Origin: Mucilaginibacter pallidiroseus
GTDB lineage: Bacteria; Bacteroidota; Bacteroidia; Sphingobacteriales; Sphingobacteriaceae
Direction of reading: 5' to 3'
DNA: 64,000 nucleotides
NCBI RefSeq assembly: GCF_007846085.1
Contig: NZ_VOEJ01000003.1
Coordinates: 434,001 to 498,000 of the forward strand
A program made the position numbers and the translations under genes. Of the stretch, positions 8,488-17,075 are shown in pieces. Below the pieces are notes generated by a model. The model was not told the DNA's origin, did not search any database, and saw nothing but the letters and a program-made list of their open reading frames with translations. How positions within the stretch are numbered: position 1 is the stretch's first letter; each line of letters begins with the position of its first letter.

Positions 8488-9375
8488 ATGCTAATTACCT
8501 TAAAAGCCCGTCTTCAACAACTTCGCTACCATTTTGCCATTACGCTGTTATTAATTGCCTGCACTATTTGCGTAGCTTTTAGCATAAATGGGCCGGACGG
8601 TTTTAGCACATCCGGGAGAGAAGTTTTGCTGCGTAGCATAGGGCACCAGTTGCTTTTGCAAGCTGGCGATAGTACGTCAAGGGTTTTACCCATAAAACAC
8701 ATTGCGGAAGATGAATACCGAATAATATTTGAAAAGGCCTTTACCTTCCGTCCGGAAAAGCTTGTGAACACTGCACGGCAATTATTGGCGAAAGACCCGC
8801 AGACAGACAACTATATTGTAAATGTTTTAGATGCCGCCAATAAGGATGTTGTTTACGGTTATGCCATATCGAGGAACCAAAAGGACGATGTTGTGCCGTG
8901 TAAAGGGCGATTACAGCCCAAAGGCCATTACCAAATAAGCGTAAAGTTTAAGCCTGAAAACAATCTTGCCAAAAATCAATACCTGTTAGGCGGCCTCCCT
9001 TTTTTAGCTTTAGTTGGGTTTGTGCTATTACGAAGCGATAAACAGGGGGAGCCTCAAACCCGTAAGCACCAAGAAGGGAAATTTGCTTTCGGCTCGGTTG
9101 TATTTAATCCGCAGGAAAAGTTGCTGACTATTGATAATCAAACGATAGAACTCACCGGTACCGAAACAAGGTTACTGCGTATTTTTGCCTCGTTGCCAAA
9201 TCAAACAATTGAAAGGAGCCGCCTGCAAAAAGAGATTTGGGAAGACGAGGGTGTAATTGTTGGGCGCAGCCTGGATATGTTTATATCAAAATTAAGGAGA
9301 AAACTCGAGGCCGACCCTTATACCAACATTGTGGTTGTGCGCGGAAAGGGCTACAAGCTTGAAGTTTTAGCGTGA
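8488..9375 (+). CDS. Membrane-spanning winged-helix transcriptional regulator
   Basis: A 295-residue protein with one membrane helix near residues 15-34, a periplasmic region to about 168, a second membrane helix (LLGGLPFLALVGFVLL) and a cytoplasmic OmpR/PhoB-type winged helix from about 200. The latter shows the ETRLLRIFASLPNQTIERS core, the recognition helix around RSLDMFISKLRRKLEADP and the wing VVVRGKGYKL. There is no receiver domain, so signalling would go from periplasm to DNA in one chain, like ToxR but with the DNA-binding domain at the C-terminus. It is divergent from the YceI/propeller operon, with tandem repeats in between. Confidence 0.8.
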   Translation: MLITLKARLQQLRYHFAITLLLIACTICVAFSINGPDGFSTSGREVLLRSIGHQLLLQAGDSTSRVLPIKHIAEDEYRIIFEKAFTFRPEKLVNTARQLLAKDPQTDNYIVNVLDAANKDVVYGYAISRNQKDDVVPCKGRLQPKGHYQISVKFKPENNLAKNQYLLGGLPFLALVGFVLLRSDKQGEPQTRKHQEGKFAFGSVVFNPQEKLLTIDNQTIELTGTETRLLRIFASLPNQTIERSRLQKEIWEDEGVIVGRSLDMFISKLRRKLEADPYTNIVVVRGKGYKLEVLA

Positions 9376-9380
9376 TGGAC

Positions 9381-9932
9381 TTATATACTAGCAGCCGATC
9401 TTCTCTCGCTTAGCATGAGTGCTTTTTTAATGCGTGGTCTGTTGTAGCGCTGCAGAAAAATTGGATAAAGGTTGAACACCAGGTTTAATATTAACAGCGA
9501 TAAAGACTTAACGAAGCCAAACTTTACAGCAACAAAAACATTAAAGCCCAGCACGATGATAAAGATAATCAGGTGATCGAGCTCAGATTTTTTGGTTTGA
9601 TAGTATAGGTTTTTCAGCGCCTCGCTTTGAGTTTTTATAGGATAGGTATATTTGAAAACTTTTTCCCAACCTATCAATACCAAAAACTTTTTAAAGATAT
9701 TAATGCCAAGGTATTCATATATTTTGCCTTTTTGTTCCCAAGCTTTTTCTTCAAAATAGGAAGAAGTTAGCTGGCTTTTGAGTGCTCCCGTGGTTAATAT
9801 CATGGAGGACATAAGCAGGAAATTTAAAATCCAGGCGAACGAAAAGCTGTCCATTTTTATAAATCGGACAACGCCATAAATAGCGGCCAGCGTAAATAAA
9901 ATGGTAAGGCTTAGGGTAAGTGTTTTTTTCAT
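9381..9932 (-). CDS. Four-helix membrane protein, CrtO-acyltransferase-like
   Basis: 183 residues from the ATG; a longer TTG-started frame exists, but MKKTLTLSLTILF is the better start. There are about four membrane helices. Between them lie YFEEKAWEQKGKIYEYLGI, KKSELDHL and NLYPIFLQRYNRPRI, which resemble the conserved blocks of glycosyl-4,4'-diaponeurosporenoate acyltransferase (CrtO), an enzyme of staphyloxanthin synthesis. No other carotenoid genes are near, so the substrate is unknown. Some CrtO-like proteins of unassigned role are common, and the assignment is by pattern only. It is tail-to-tail with the winged-helix gene, six bases apart. Confidence 0.5.
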   Translation of the reverse strand: MKKTLTLSLTILFTLAAIYGVVRFIKMDSFSFAWILNFLLMSSMILTTGALKSQLTSSYFEEKAWEQKGKIYEYLGINIFKKFLVLIGWEKVFKYTYPIKTQSEALKNLYYQTKKSELDHLIIFIIVLGFNVFVAVKFGFVKSLSLLILNLVFNLYPIFLQRYNRPRIKKALMLSERRSAASI

Positions 9933-10107
9933 TGCAGCTAATGGGCTTTGCAAAACCGGCGCTTTGCTGCCCTGGGTTTAAGTATTGCAAGTATATAGTT
10001 ACTAAGCCATTTTTAAAAATTGGATTTTAAATAGCTACAGGTATGTAGATTACTTATCCGGACTTTTATACCGCAATAAATTTAACCTTTTGTAATACAT
10101 GCTGTAA

Positions 10108-10151
10108 AAACAACAGATCCCTGTATCAGTGGATGCAGAAATCTGTTGTTT
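10108..10151 (-). terminator. terminator of the SDR gene
   Basis: Perfect 11-bp stem AAACAACAGAT/ATCTGTTGTTT with an inner CTG/CAG pairing. On the minus strand it ends in TTTTT. It lies just after the SDR stop codon. The rest of the gap from 9933 shows nothing else. Confidence 0.7.
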
Positions 10152-10159
10152 ATTACCAC

Positions 10160-10912
10160 TTACAATAAACCGCCTGCAACGGTAATACGCTCGCCGGTCA
10201 CCCAGCCCGCATCGTCTGATGCCAGGAAAACGACCACCTTTGCAATGTCTTCCGGCTGGCCTGTGCGGCCAAGCGGCGTGTTTGCATTCATTTGTTTTTC
10301 GAGGTCGCCACCAATAATGCCTGCACTGCGTGTCCCTTCTGTTTCGGTAACGCCCGGGGCAATGTTGTTTACCCTGATGTTTCTCCCGCCTAATTCTTTT
10401 GCCAGTAGCTTAGTCATGTTGTCTACAGCAGCTTTCGCTGCGCAATATACAACAAGGCCAGGGATGGGATTCTGGCTTACTGTTGAGCTAATATTAATGA
10501 TGCTTCCGCCGTTGTTACCAAACATTTCTACAGCGCTTTGAGTGCAAAGTAAATTGCCCAACACATGTGTGTTATACTGCCTGTGGAAGCTTTGTTCGGT
10601 AACTTTTTCGAGCGGTTCAAATGTAAATACACCGGCATTGTTAACCAGTATGTCTAATTTACCGAAGGCTTTTTTCGTTTCCTCAAACAGATGCTTGACA
10701 TCTGCCTGCTGGCTGATGTCGGCTTTTACAGCTATTGCTTCCCCGCCGTTACCTTCAATCTCGTTAACAACCTTGTTTGCATCATCCAAACTCGTAGCAT
10801 AGTTAACAACAACTTTTGCACCTGCTTTAGCCAACTCTTTTGCAATGCCTGCGCCAATACCTTTTGATGCGCCTGTAACTACGGCCACTCTATCTTTCAG
10901 TTTTAATTCCAT
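10160..10912 (-). CDS. SDR-family NAD(P)-dependent oxidoreductase (FabG-like)
   Basis: A classical 250-residue short-chain dehydrogenase. The cofactor motif TGASKGIG is near residues 14-21, NNAG near 90, the catalytic Ser in ISSTVS, and the active-site YCAAK has Tyr156 and Lys160. The C-terminal GWVTGERITVAGGLL is typical of FabG-like members. The substrate cannot be told from sequence. The divergent HxlR-type regulator and palindromes in the shared promoter region suggest an inducible enzyme, possibly reacting to electrophiles or quinones as in other HxlR-controlled pairs; that is inference. Confidence 0.9.
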   Translation of the reverse strand: MELKLKDRVAVVTGASKGIGAGIAKELAKAGAKVVVNYATSLDDANKVVNEIEGNGGEAIAVKADISQQADVKHLFEETKKAFGKLDILVNNAGVFTFEPLEKVTEQSFHRQYNTHVLGNLLCTQSAVEMFGNNGGSIINISSTVSQNPIPGLVVYCAAKAAVDNMTKLLAKELGGRNIRVNNIAPGVTETEGTRSAGIIGGDLEKQMNANTPLGRTGQPEDIAKVVVFLASDDAGWVTGERITVAGGLL

Positions 10913-10966
10913 TGTTATTTAATTTATGCTGCAATAGTAGCGGCATTATGTACTTTTGGCAAGTAT

Positions 10967-10999
10967 GTACTTTTAAGTACCTTATATACCAAAAGGTAT
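10967..10999. promoter_or_regulatory. Two palindromes, candidate HxlR operators
   Basis: GTACTTTTAAGTAC (10967-10980) has 6-bp arms with a 2-bp centre, and ATACCAAAAGGTAT (10986-10999) has 5-bp arms with a 4-bp centre. Their centres are 19 bp apart. A further GTAC lies at about 10950. They sit between the divergent SDR and HxlR genes, where an HxlR dimer would be expected to bind. Confidence 0.55.
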
Positions 11000-11036
11000 G
11001 TATTGCTGATTTATAACATTTTATAAATTAATTAAA

Positions 11037-11435
11037 ATGAAAAGTAAACCTATTATGACCGAAGCCACACAAATGTGTGCAGTTGATTACGCTTTTAAAC
11101 GCATTGGTGGTAAGTATAAAGCTAGGATACTTTGGTACTTAAACATGAAAAACGTGCTGCGGTACGGCGAATTGAGCCGTACGCTGCCAGATATTACAAT
11201 TAAGATGCTTACGCAAACATTACGCGAACTGGAAGATGATAAACTGATTATCCGAAAAATGTATTATGAAGTGCCGCCCAAAGTGGAATATAGATTGAGC
11301 GAGACAGGCCTTGAATTGATACCCTTCATCAGGCATTTACATAATTGGGGTAAGGAGCAGATCGCAAAGGAAAATTCGATAAAGCCAAATGAGCAGGCAT
11401 TATTAGTGTGCCAGGCCGAATGTGGAACGGATTAA
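11037..11435 (+). CDS. HxlR-family transcriptional regulator
   Basis: A 132-residue winged-helix protein. The Cys near the N-terminus (TQMCAVDYAFKRIGGKYKARILWYL) aligns with the conserved redox-sensitive cysteine of HxlR proteins such as HypR/YodB. The helix-turn-helix RYGELSRTLPDITIKMLTQTL and wing KVEYRLSETG are classical. It likely binds the palindromes upstream and controls the divergent SDR gene and itself. A second Cys pair (CQAEC) lies at the C-terminus. Confidence 0.9.
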   Translation: MKSKPIMTEATQMCAVDYAFKRIGGKYKARILWYLNMKNVLRYGELSRTLPDITIKMLTQTLRELEDDKLIIRKMYYEVPPKVEYRLSETGLELIPFIRHLHNWGKEQIAKENSIKPNEQALLVCQAECGTD

Positions 11436-11560
11436 TATATACAGCTATATATCCTTAAAAATTTAAATACTTTAAAAAACACTTGTCTCAAATCATCGTT
11501 AACATTGCAAAAAACAGGGTTTTTTACCCTTCCAAATGACAATACTGTGTTGTAAAGCCC

Positions 11561-11591
11561 TTTACCTCAAAACAAGTAATGCTTATCTTTG
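11561..11591 (+). promoter_or_regulatory. Promoter of the exporter operon
   Basis: TTTA (11561-11564), a 19-bp spacer and TATCTTTG (11584-11591) fit the Bacteroidota promoter consensus with one mismatch. Predicted transcription starts a few bases before the ATG at 11605, leaving almost no leader. Confidence 0.65.
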
Positions 11592-11604
11592 TTGCGAGTA
11601 GCTG

Positions 11605-11940
11605 ATGAAGAGATTAAGAAAAAATTGGTTAAAAAGCATTTTAGGCACGGCATTACTTCTTGTGATGGCCCTGAAAGTGTGCGCCGGTTTTATTAGTCAA
11701 TTCAGTTGCAAAAATGATTCTTACTCAATCGAAAAGAGTGCTGAAGAGGGTAAAGATATTAAAGAAGAATCTTTTGACAAGGTTAGTCAAAAACTGCTTA
11801 CCTGTAGTTTTCATGATATCACTTTCGATCATTTTTCGTGGATTAGCCACTTGCCCGTAGGTACCGCTTATTATAAGCTGAGGATATCAGCACATCCCCC
11901 CAAGACGGTACCTACACCGCCTCCCGATTTTACAGCATAA
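11605..11940 (+). CDS. Small exported protein leading the exporter operon
   Basis: 111 residues with a basic N-terminus and one hydrophobic segment (about 11-30), then a polar region with three Cys and a proline-rich end PKTVPTPPPDFTA. I do not recognise a domain. Small exported proteins ending in a PPP-type tail are found ahead of efflux operons in related bacteria, but that is recollection. The strong promoter just upstream and the exporter genes 180 bases downstream suggest co-transcription, so it might be an accessory factor, a sensor or an exported substrate. Confidence 0.6.
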   Translation: MKRLRKNWLKSILGTALLLVMALKVCAGFISQFSCKNDSYSIEKSAEEGKDIKEESFDKVSQKLLTCSFHDITFDHFSWISHLPVGTAYYKLRISAHPPKTVPTPPPDFTA

Positions 11941-12119
11941 CTTCAAACTGCTTTTATGCAAGCATTACAGCCTGGCTGTTTTGTGCTGTGTTTGATTGTG
12001 CTATTACCATGACGGCCCAATTCAAAATAAATACACCTGCAGTTTGCCCCCATGTTATGATGTATTTAAACCGGTTGCCCTGCTTCCGGAAATTTTGAAA
12101 AAAGAACATTTAATATCCC
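11941..12119 (+). other. 179-bp gap with only tiny frames
   Basis: Between the small exported protein and the exporter membrane domain. It contains an 18-codon frame from an ATG at about 11955 with a hydrophobic product and an overlapping 29-codon frame; neither has family support. No terminator is visible, so read-through into the exporter genes is likely. Confidence 0.4.
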
Positions 12120-13127
12120 ATGAAAAAAAATCATGCTGCCGGTGCCCTTACCCCCTGGCAACGACTTTGGCGAATACTCCATTACGAACGCGCCACAATT
12201 AATTATATTTACATATATGCTATACTTATAGGCCTTATTGGTTTAACCCTCCCGCTGGGTACTACAGCGGTGTTCAACCTGTTGTCGAACGGTGCCATGT
12301 ATAGCTCTACTTATATCCTCATAGCCGTTATATTAATAGGCATTATTATAGGTGGCGTGCTGCTTATCAGCCAACTCACGTTAGTTGAGTTTATTGAGCA
12401 AAGAATTTTTGCCAAGGCTGCTGTTGAGTTTGCTTATCGGTTGCCGCGTATTAAAAAAGAAGAACTTGAGGGTGAAAAACCTGCCGAGCTGGTTAATCGC
12501 TTTTTTGATACCCTTACCATACAAAAAGGCCTTACAAAGCTTTTAGTTGATATTGTAGCCGCCGTTGTGCTTATATTTTTCAGTGCTATACTTTTATCAT
12601 TTTACCACCCAATTTTTATGGGCTTCGGGCTGTTTGTATTGTTGGTTATTATTTTTGTAATGGCATTATATTACAAAGAAGGTGTGCGTACAAGCATCGA
12701 TGAATCGGGCTATAAGTATGAAGTGGTAGCCTATCTTGAGGATGTAGCCAACGATTTGGATAGTTACCGCCAGGACATAGGCAAGTGTAACGAGGTGCTT
12801 AGCCGCACCGATAAAATTACGGCCAACTACCTGCAGGCGCGTAACAGCCACTTCAGGATACTAAAAAGGTTTTTTGCAAGTGCAGTTGCCCTGCGTACCG
12901 CATTGATGGGTGCTTTGCTGCTATTGGGTTCGTACTTTGTTGTTGAACGCCAGATGACGTTTGGACAATTTGTGGCAGCCGAGGTAATTGTTGTACAGAT
13001 CAGCTATGCTATTGAGAAGCTGATGACTAATTTGAACACTGTTTTTGACATGGTAACCGGTGCAGAGAAACTTGCCGTTGTAACCGATCTTGAATTAGAG
13101 GAAGGAGATACAGACCATGGCAAATAA
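12120..13127 (+). CDS. ABC exporter transmembrane domain without ATPase domain
   Basis: 335 residues with six predicted membrane helices (about 28-48, 66-88, 140-163, 165-185, 255-275, 280-300) in the arrangement of a type-I ABC exporter such as HlyB/LapB. The usual EEL/PAELVNRFFDT coupling region and the AEKLAVVTDLELEEG linker are present. The chain ends exactly where the nucleotide-binding domain should begin: no Walker A, signature or Walker B motif occurs, nor a C39 peptidase domain. The stop overlaps the next start by 11 bp, so this is not a sequencing frameshift into a longer frame in this operon. An ATPase might be supplied in trans. Confidence 0.8.
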   Translation: MKKNHAAGALTPWQRLWRILHYERATINYIYIYAILIGLIGLTLPLGTTAVFNLLSNGAMYSSTYILIAVILIGIIIGGVLLISQLTLVEFIEQRIFAKAAVEFAYRLPRIKKEELEGEKPAELVNRFFDTLTIQKGLTKLLVDIVAAVVLIFFSAILLSFYHPIFMGFGLFVLLVIIFVMALYYKEGVRTSIDESGYKYEVVAYLEDVANDLDSYRQDIGKCNEVLSRTDKITANYLQARNSHFRILKRFFASAVALRTALMGALLLLGSYFVVERQMTFGQFVAAEVIVVQISYAIEKLMTNLNTVFDMVTGAEKLAVVTDLELEEGDTDHGK

Positions 13128-14484
13128 ACACAATGCCGAAGCACCGTTCGAAAACTGGGAGCAGTTTTCAACCTTATCGAACGAGCGCTTAATTGAAGCT
13201 AAAGGTCAAAAAATGCTTGGCCGCATTGCGCTGGTCTTTTTGGGCCTTTTTATACTTATTTTGTTTTTACCATGGCGGCAAACCATACCCGGCCGTGGTA
13301 CGGTAACGGCTTTGCGCCCCGAAGACAGGCCTCAAACGGTACAAAACCAAATTGGCGGGCGTATTGAGCGCTGGTCTGTTCGTGAAGGGCAGGAAGTAAA
13401 AAAAGGTGATACCATACTGGTTATATCTGAAACCAGCCAATCTTATTTTGACCCCGAACTGCCGCAGCGTTTAAAAGAACAACTGGACGCTAAACGAGGT
13501 AGTGAGGCAGCTGCCGTGCAAAAGATCGAGGCTACTAATGCGCAAATGTTAGCTATGACAAATGGCTTGCGCCTGCAATTGAGAGCCGCAGAAAATAAGG
13601 TAAAGCAATCGCGAAATTACGTACAAATAGATAGTGCCGATTTGGTAGCGATTGAGAAGTTTTACGAAACATCAAAATCAAGGCTTGCCCGTTACGAGGC
13701 CGGTTACCGTAATGGCTTATTCTCATTAACAGATATTGAAACACGCAGGTTAAAATTGCAGGAAGATAGAGCAAAGGTTGTTAGCCAGGAAAACAAGCTC
13801 AACAACTCTAAGCAAAACCTGCTCAATGCTATTATCGATCTGGATAACATTCGCGCCAAGTACCAGGAGGCGCTGGCAAAAGCACAATCAGATCTGGGGT
13901 CGGCTGTATCCAGCAGGGCAAGTGTGCGGGGTGAAATTGCCAAGTTGCGTAACGACATATCAAACATTAATGTAAGGCGCGGCTTATATGTGGTAAGAGC
14001 GCCTCAGGATGGTTTTGTTGTTAAAACGCTGAAAGCAGGTATTGGCGAAAATATTAAAGAAGGCGAGTCTGTGGCAACGCTTCAGCCGAAATCGCCTTTG
14101 GTAGCCGTGGAGCTTTACGTAAGTGCTATGGATGTTCCGCTGATTTTAGATACCAGCGATGTGCGCCTGCAGTTTGAAGGTTGGCCATCTGTACAGTTCT
14201 CGGGCTGGCCGTCGGTTGCAGTGGGTACTTTTGGTGGTAAAATTTCTGCTATTGACAGGGTGAGCAGCTCTGGTGGCAAGTATCGTCTCCTGGTGAAAGA
14301 ACACCGCCAGTTTGCAGAAAAGGATGAGCCATGGCCAAAGCAACTCCGTCAGGGTTCGGGCGTTTACGGACGCATTATACTGCGTTCAGTGCCAATCTGG
14401 TATGAAATATGGCGCCAGTTAAACGGTTTCCCGCCAAGCCTGGATAAGGAGCCTACAACAGAGTCTAAAACGAACAAAGGTTAA
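13117..14484 (+). CDS. HlyD-family membrane fusion (adaptor) protein
   Basis: A 455-residue periplasmic adaptor for tripartite export. The single N-terminal membrane helix (MLGRIALVFLGLFILILFLPW) is followed by a lipoyl half-motif around GGRIERWSVREGQEVKKGD, a long coiled-coil hairpin from about 125 to 280, the second lipoyl half (VRAPQDGFVVKTLKAGIGENIKEGE) and a beta-barrel domain. A purine-rich AGGAAGGAGA lies before the start, and the start overlaps the upstream exporter gene, which indicates translational coupling. It would link the inner-membrane component to the TolC protein encoded next. Confidence 0.9.
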   Translation: MANKHNAEAPFENWEQFSTLSNERLIEAKGQKMLGRIALVFLGLFILILFLPWRQTIPGRGTVTALRPEDRPQTVQNQIGGRIERWSVREGQEVKKGDTILVISETSQSYFDPELPQRLKEQLDAKRGSEAAAVQKIEATNAQMLAMTNGLRLQLRAAENKVKQSRNYVQIDSADLVAIEKFYETSKSRLARYEAGYRNGLFSLTDIETRRLKLQEDRAKVVSQENKLNNSKQNLLNAIIDLDNIRAKYQEALAKAQSDLGSAVSSRASVRGEIAKLRNDISNINVRRGLYVVRAPQDGFVVKTLKAGIGENIKEGESVATLQPKSPLVAVELYVSAMDVPLILDTSDVRLQFEGWPSVQFSGWPSVAVGTFGGKISAIDRVSSSGGKYRLLVKEHRQFAEKDEPWPKQLRQGSGVYGRIILRSVPIWYEIWRQLNGFPPSLDKEPTTESKTNKG

Positions 14485-14498
14485 GGGAGGGCCATCAC

Positions 14499-15959
14499 AT
14501 GAAAATAAATTTCAGAAGATCACCTGCCCTTATCATGTTTTTCCTGGCTATGCTTTTTACTTCAGTGAACAGTATTGCACAAACTGCATCTAAGGCCCCC
14601 GATACTACCAAAGTATTTTCGCTTAACGATTTGCAGGAGTTGGTTTTTAGATACCACCCCATAGTTAAGCAAGCAGCTTTGTTAAGTGAGGCGGCGCGTG
14701 CCGATGTTTTACAATCCCTGGGTTATTTTGACCCTGCACTGAAAGCTGGTTTTGGCCGGAAGGTTTTTGGCGAAACGGAATATTATAACAATTGGACCAG
14801 CGAACTTAAAGTGCCCTTGTGGCTGGCCGGAGCCGATCTTAAGATAGGATACGACCGTAGTGTGGGTACATACACCAACCCTGAAACCCGAACACCGCTG
14901 CCCGGGCTTACCGCAGTGGGCCTTAGCATACCTTTGGGGCAGGGCCTTATCATCGACGCCAGGCGTAACACATTGCGCCAATCAAAAATTATGGTGCAGT
15001 ATGCCGAAGCCGAACGAATAAAACAAATAAACAGCACCTGGTATGTGATAGCTAAAGATTACTGGAACTGGTATTACGCATACAAGCAGTTTCAGTTAGT
15101 TAACGAAGGTGTTGATTTGGCGCAACGCCGTTTTGATGCGGTAAGCAAACAAACCCAAATTGGCGATAAGCCGCCTATAGATTCAGTAGAGGCTTATATT
15201 ACAGTGCAGGAGCGGATCATTCAAAAAGAAAAATCGGCTGTCGAACTTCAAAATGCCAGGCTTGTGTTATCAAACCATTTATGGAGCGAGCAGGGCAACC
15301 CTTTGGAGCTACCTGCAAATGCAGCACCGCAGCCAATTCCTGAAAGTATCACGAAGCCAAACCGGCTGGTGCTCGACTCATTGGTAAATCAAGCCAATAG
15401 CCAACACCCCGAGCTGGTTAAGCTGCGCACAAAAGGCAGCCAGTTAGCAGTCGAGAGGAGTTACCGGCAGGAAATGCTTAAGCCAAAGCTTAACGTTACT
15501 GGGAGCCTGATATCAACACGTACCAGCTTTAGCGGCTACGTACCCGATTATTACGACTTTAACCGTGGTAATTACAAGTTTGGAGTTGAGTTTGCCTTCC
15601 CGTTGTTTTTACGCGCCGAGCGTGGTAAGCTAAAGCAGGTAAAAATCAAACAAATGGAGCTTGATTACGACCTACAGCAATCGGGCAGGGAAATAAAGAA
15701 TAATATCTTAACTTCTTATAACGACTTATCGGCTTATGAAGCGCAGTTACGGGTACAAATGCAGAGCATTAATAACCAGCAAACCCTTGTAAAGGGTGAG
15801 GCCCAGAAATTTGAGCTTGGCGAAAGTACGTTGTTTCTGATCAATAGCCGCGAAACCAAGCTGATTGATATGAGGATAAAGCGCGAAAGCATGGTGGCAG
15901 GTTATCAGAAAACCCTGGCCGAGCTTTATTACAAAGCCGGTACAAGGCAGGATTTGTAA
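14499..15959 (+). CDS. TolC-family outer membrane efflux protein
   Basis: 486 residues with a signal peptide (ending near SIAQ) and the two-fold repeated helical domain of outer-membrane efflux channels (about 45-255 and 290-480). Long amphipathic helices such as SAVELQNARLVLSNHL and the final KTLAELYYKAGT are typical of TolC. It follows the HlyD gene by 14 bases with a good AAGGGAGG ribosome site, completing a type-I-secretion-like operon. It ends before a strong terminator. Confidence 0.92.
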   Translation: MKINFRRSPALIMFFLAMLFTSVNSIAQTASKAPDTTKVFSLNDLQELVFRYHPIVKQAALLSEAARADVLQSLGYFDPALKAGFGRKVFGETEYYNNWTSELKVPLWLAGADLKIGYDRSVGTYTNPETRTPLPGLTAVGLSIPLGQGLIIDARRNTLRQSKIMVQYAEAERIKQINSTWYVIAKDYWNWYYAYKQFQLVNEGVDLAQRRFDAVSKQTQIGDKPPIDSVEAYITVQERIIQKEKSAVELQNARLVLSNHLWSEQGNPLELPANAAPQPIPESITKPNRLVLDSLVNQANSQHPELVKLRTKGSQLAVERSYRQEMLKPKLNVTGSLISTRTSFSGYVPDYYDFNRGNYKFGVEFAFPLFLRAERGKLKQVKIKQMELDYDLQQSGREIKNNILTSYNDLSAYEAQLRVQMQSINNQQTLVKGEAQKFELGESTLFLINSRETKLIDMRIKRESMVAGYQKTLAELYYKAGTRQDL

Positions 15960-15981
15960 ATTTTCTATCGTTAATAATTAT

Positions 15982-16016
15982 CAAAGCCCCGAACGTAAAT
16001 TCGGGGCTTTGGTTTT
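15982..16016. terminator. terminator after the exporter operon
   Basis: Perfect 12-bp stem CAAAGCCCCGAA/TTCGGGGCTTTG with a 6-base loop and a following GTTTT. It separates convergent genes. Confidence 0.85.
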
Positions 16017-16053
16017 ACAGCGTGACGTTACAATAACGTGTATAGTGAATTGT

Positions 16054-16938
16054 TTACCCCAAGTTCTCTACAAAAAACTCAATGGTGCGTTTCCATGCCA
16101 GTTCAGCTGCTGTTTTATCGTAGCGGGGTGTAGTATCATTATGGAAGCCATGGTTGGCACCTTCGTAAATAAATGCCTGGTACTTTTTATTATTAGCTTT
16201 TAAGGCTGCTTCGTAAGCCGGCCAGCCTTCGGTGATGCGGGTATCCAATGATGCGTAATGAAGCATCAGGGGAGCGGTTATTTTAGGCACATCGGCAGCT
16301 GCAGGTTGTGCGCCATAGAAAGGTACTGCTGCTGCAAGCGTTGGCACGCGTACAGCCATCATATTTGCAATACCACCGCCATAACAAAAGCCCACTACAC
16401 CAACTTTGCCGTTACAATCTTTATGATTTTTTAGATACTCATAAGCGGCAATAAAATCCTCTTCCATTTGGCCCTTATCACGCTTTGCCTGCATGGCGCG
16501 GCCCTCTTCGTCATTACCGGGATAGCCTCCTAAAGGACTAAGTGCATCCGGCGCTAATGACACGAAGCCGGCAAGTGCCGCACGCCTGCCTACATCTTCA
16601 ATATACGGGTTAAGACCGCGATTTTCATGCACCACTATAATACCGCCCAGTTTCTTTTTAGCGTCCTTCGGTTTTGAAAGCAAACCCTTTATGGTTCCTC
16701 CACCCTTTGGCGAAGGATAGTTGATATATTCTGATTTCAAACGAGGATCATCAGCCTGCACCTGGATGTTGTTATAATCGGGCATTAAAAAGCTCATCAG
16801 CGCAGGTACGGTTAAACCGCCCACAGCATATAACGATAGCTTTTCCATAAAGGCTCGCCTGTTAAGGCGGCTATGGGCGTAGTCGTCATACAGGTCAAAT
16901 ACTTCCTGATTAATGTCTTGTTTATTAATTTGGCTCAT
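16054..16938 (-). CDS. Dienelactone hydrolase family protein, Tat-exported
   Basis: 294 residues from the ATG; an upstream TTG would add seven. The N-terminus carries the twin-arginine motif [11 protein letters not shown] before a hydrophobic stretch, so folded export by Tat is likely. The alpha/beta-hydrolase domain has the dienelactone-hydrolase nucleophile elbow GFCYGGG with Cys as nucleophile, a later acidic residue near YASLDTRI, and the catalytic His in GANHGFHN. Family members cleave cyclic lactones or other small esters; the true substrate is unknown. It is monocistronic. Confidence 0.88.
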   Translation of the reverse strand: MSQINKQDINQEVFDLYDDYAHSRLNRRAFMEKLSLYAVGGLTVPALMSFLMPDYNNIQVQADDPRLKSEYINYPSPKGGGTIKGLLSKPKDAKKKLGGIIVVHENRGLNPYIEDVGRRAALAGFVSLAPDALSPLGGYPGNDEEGRAMQAKRDKGQMEEDFIAAYEYLKNHKDCNGKVGVVGFCYGGGIANMMAVRVPTLAAAVPFYGAQPAAADVPKITAPLMLHYASLDTRITEGWPAYEAALKANNKKYQAFIYEGANHGFHNDTTPRYDKTAAELAWKRTIEFFVENLG

Positions 16939-17027
16939 AGGTATGTTGGTTGTGCTCAAATTTAATAATTGGTCATTAGCAATTTGTTAAGTAGCTGTAA
17001 CAGTGTCGTTACGGCAACAACCCAAAC

Positions 17028-17063
17028 AAAAAAGGCCTTGAATTTTCGTTCAAGGCCTTTTTT
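17028..17063 (-). terminator. terminator of the TraR/DksA-like gene
   Basis: Stem AAAAAAGGCCTTGAA/TTCAAGGCCTTTTTT with a 6-base loop, 12 bases after the minus-strand stop codon. T runs occur on both strands. Confidence 0.88.
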
Positions 17064-17075
17064 TATTTTAAATAA

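Noticed and set aside
11996-12202. 68-residue forward frame before the exporter gene
   Set aside because: It overlaps the start of the exporter membrane-domain gene in another frame, is Cys/Pro-rich without pattern and lacks a good start context.
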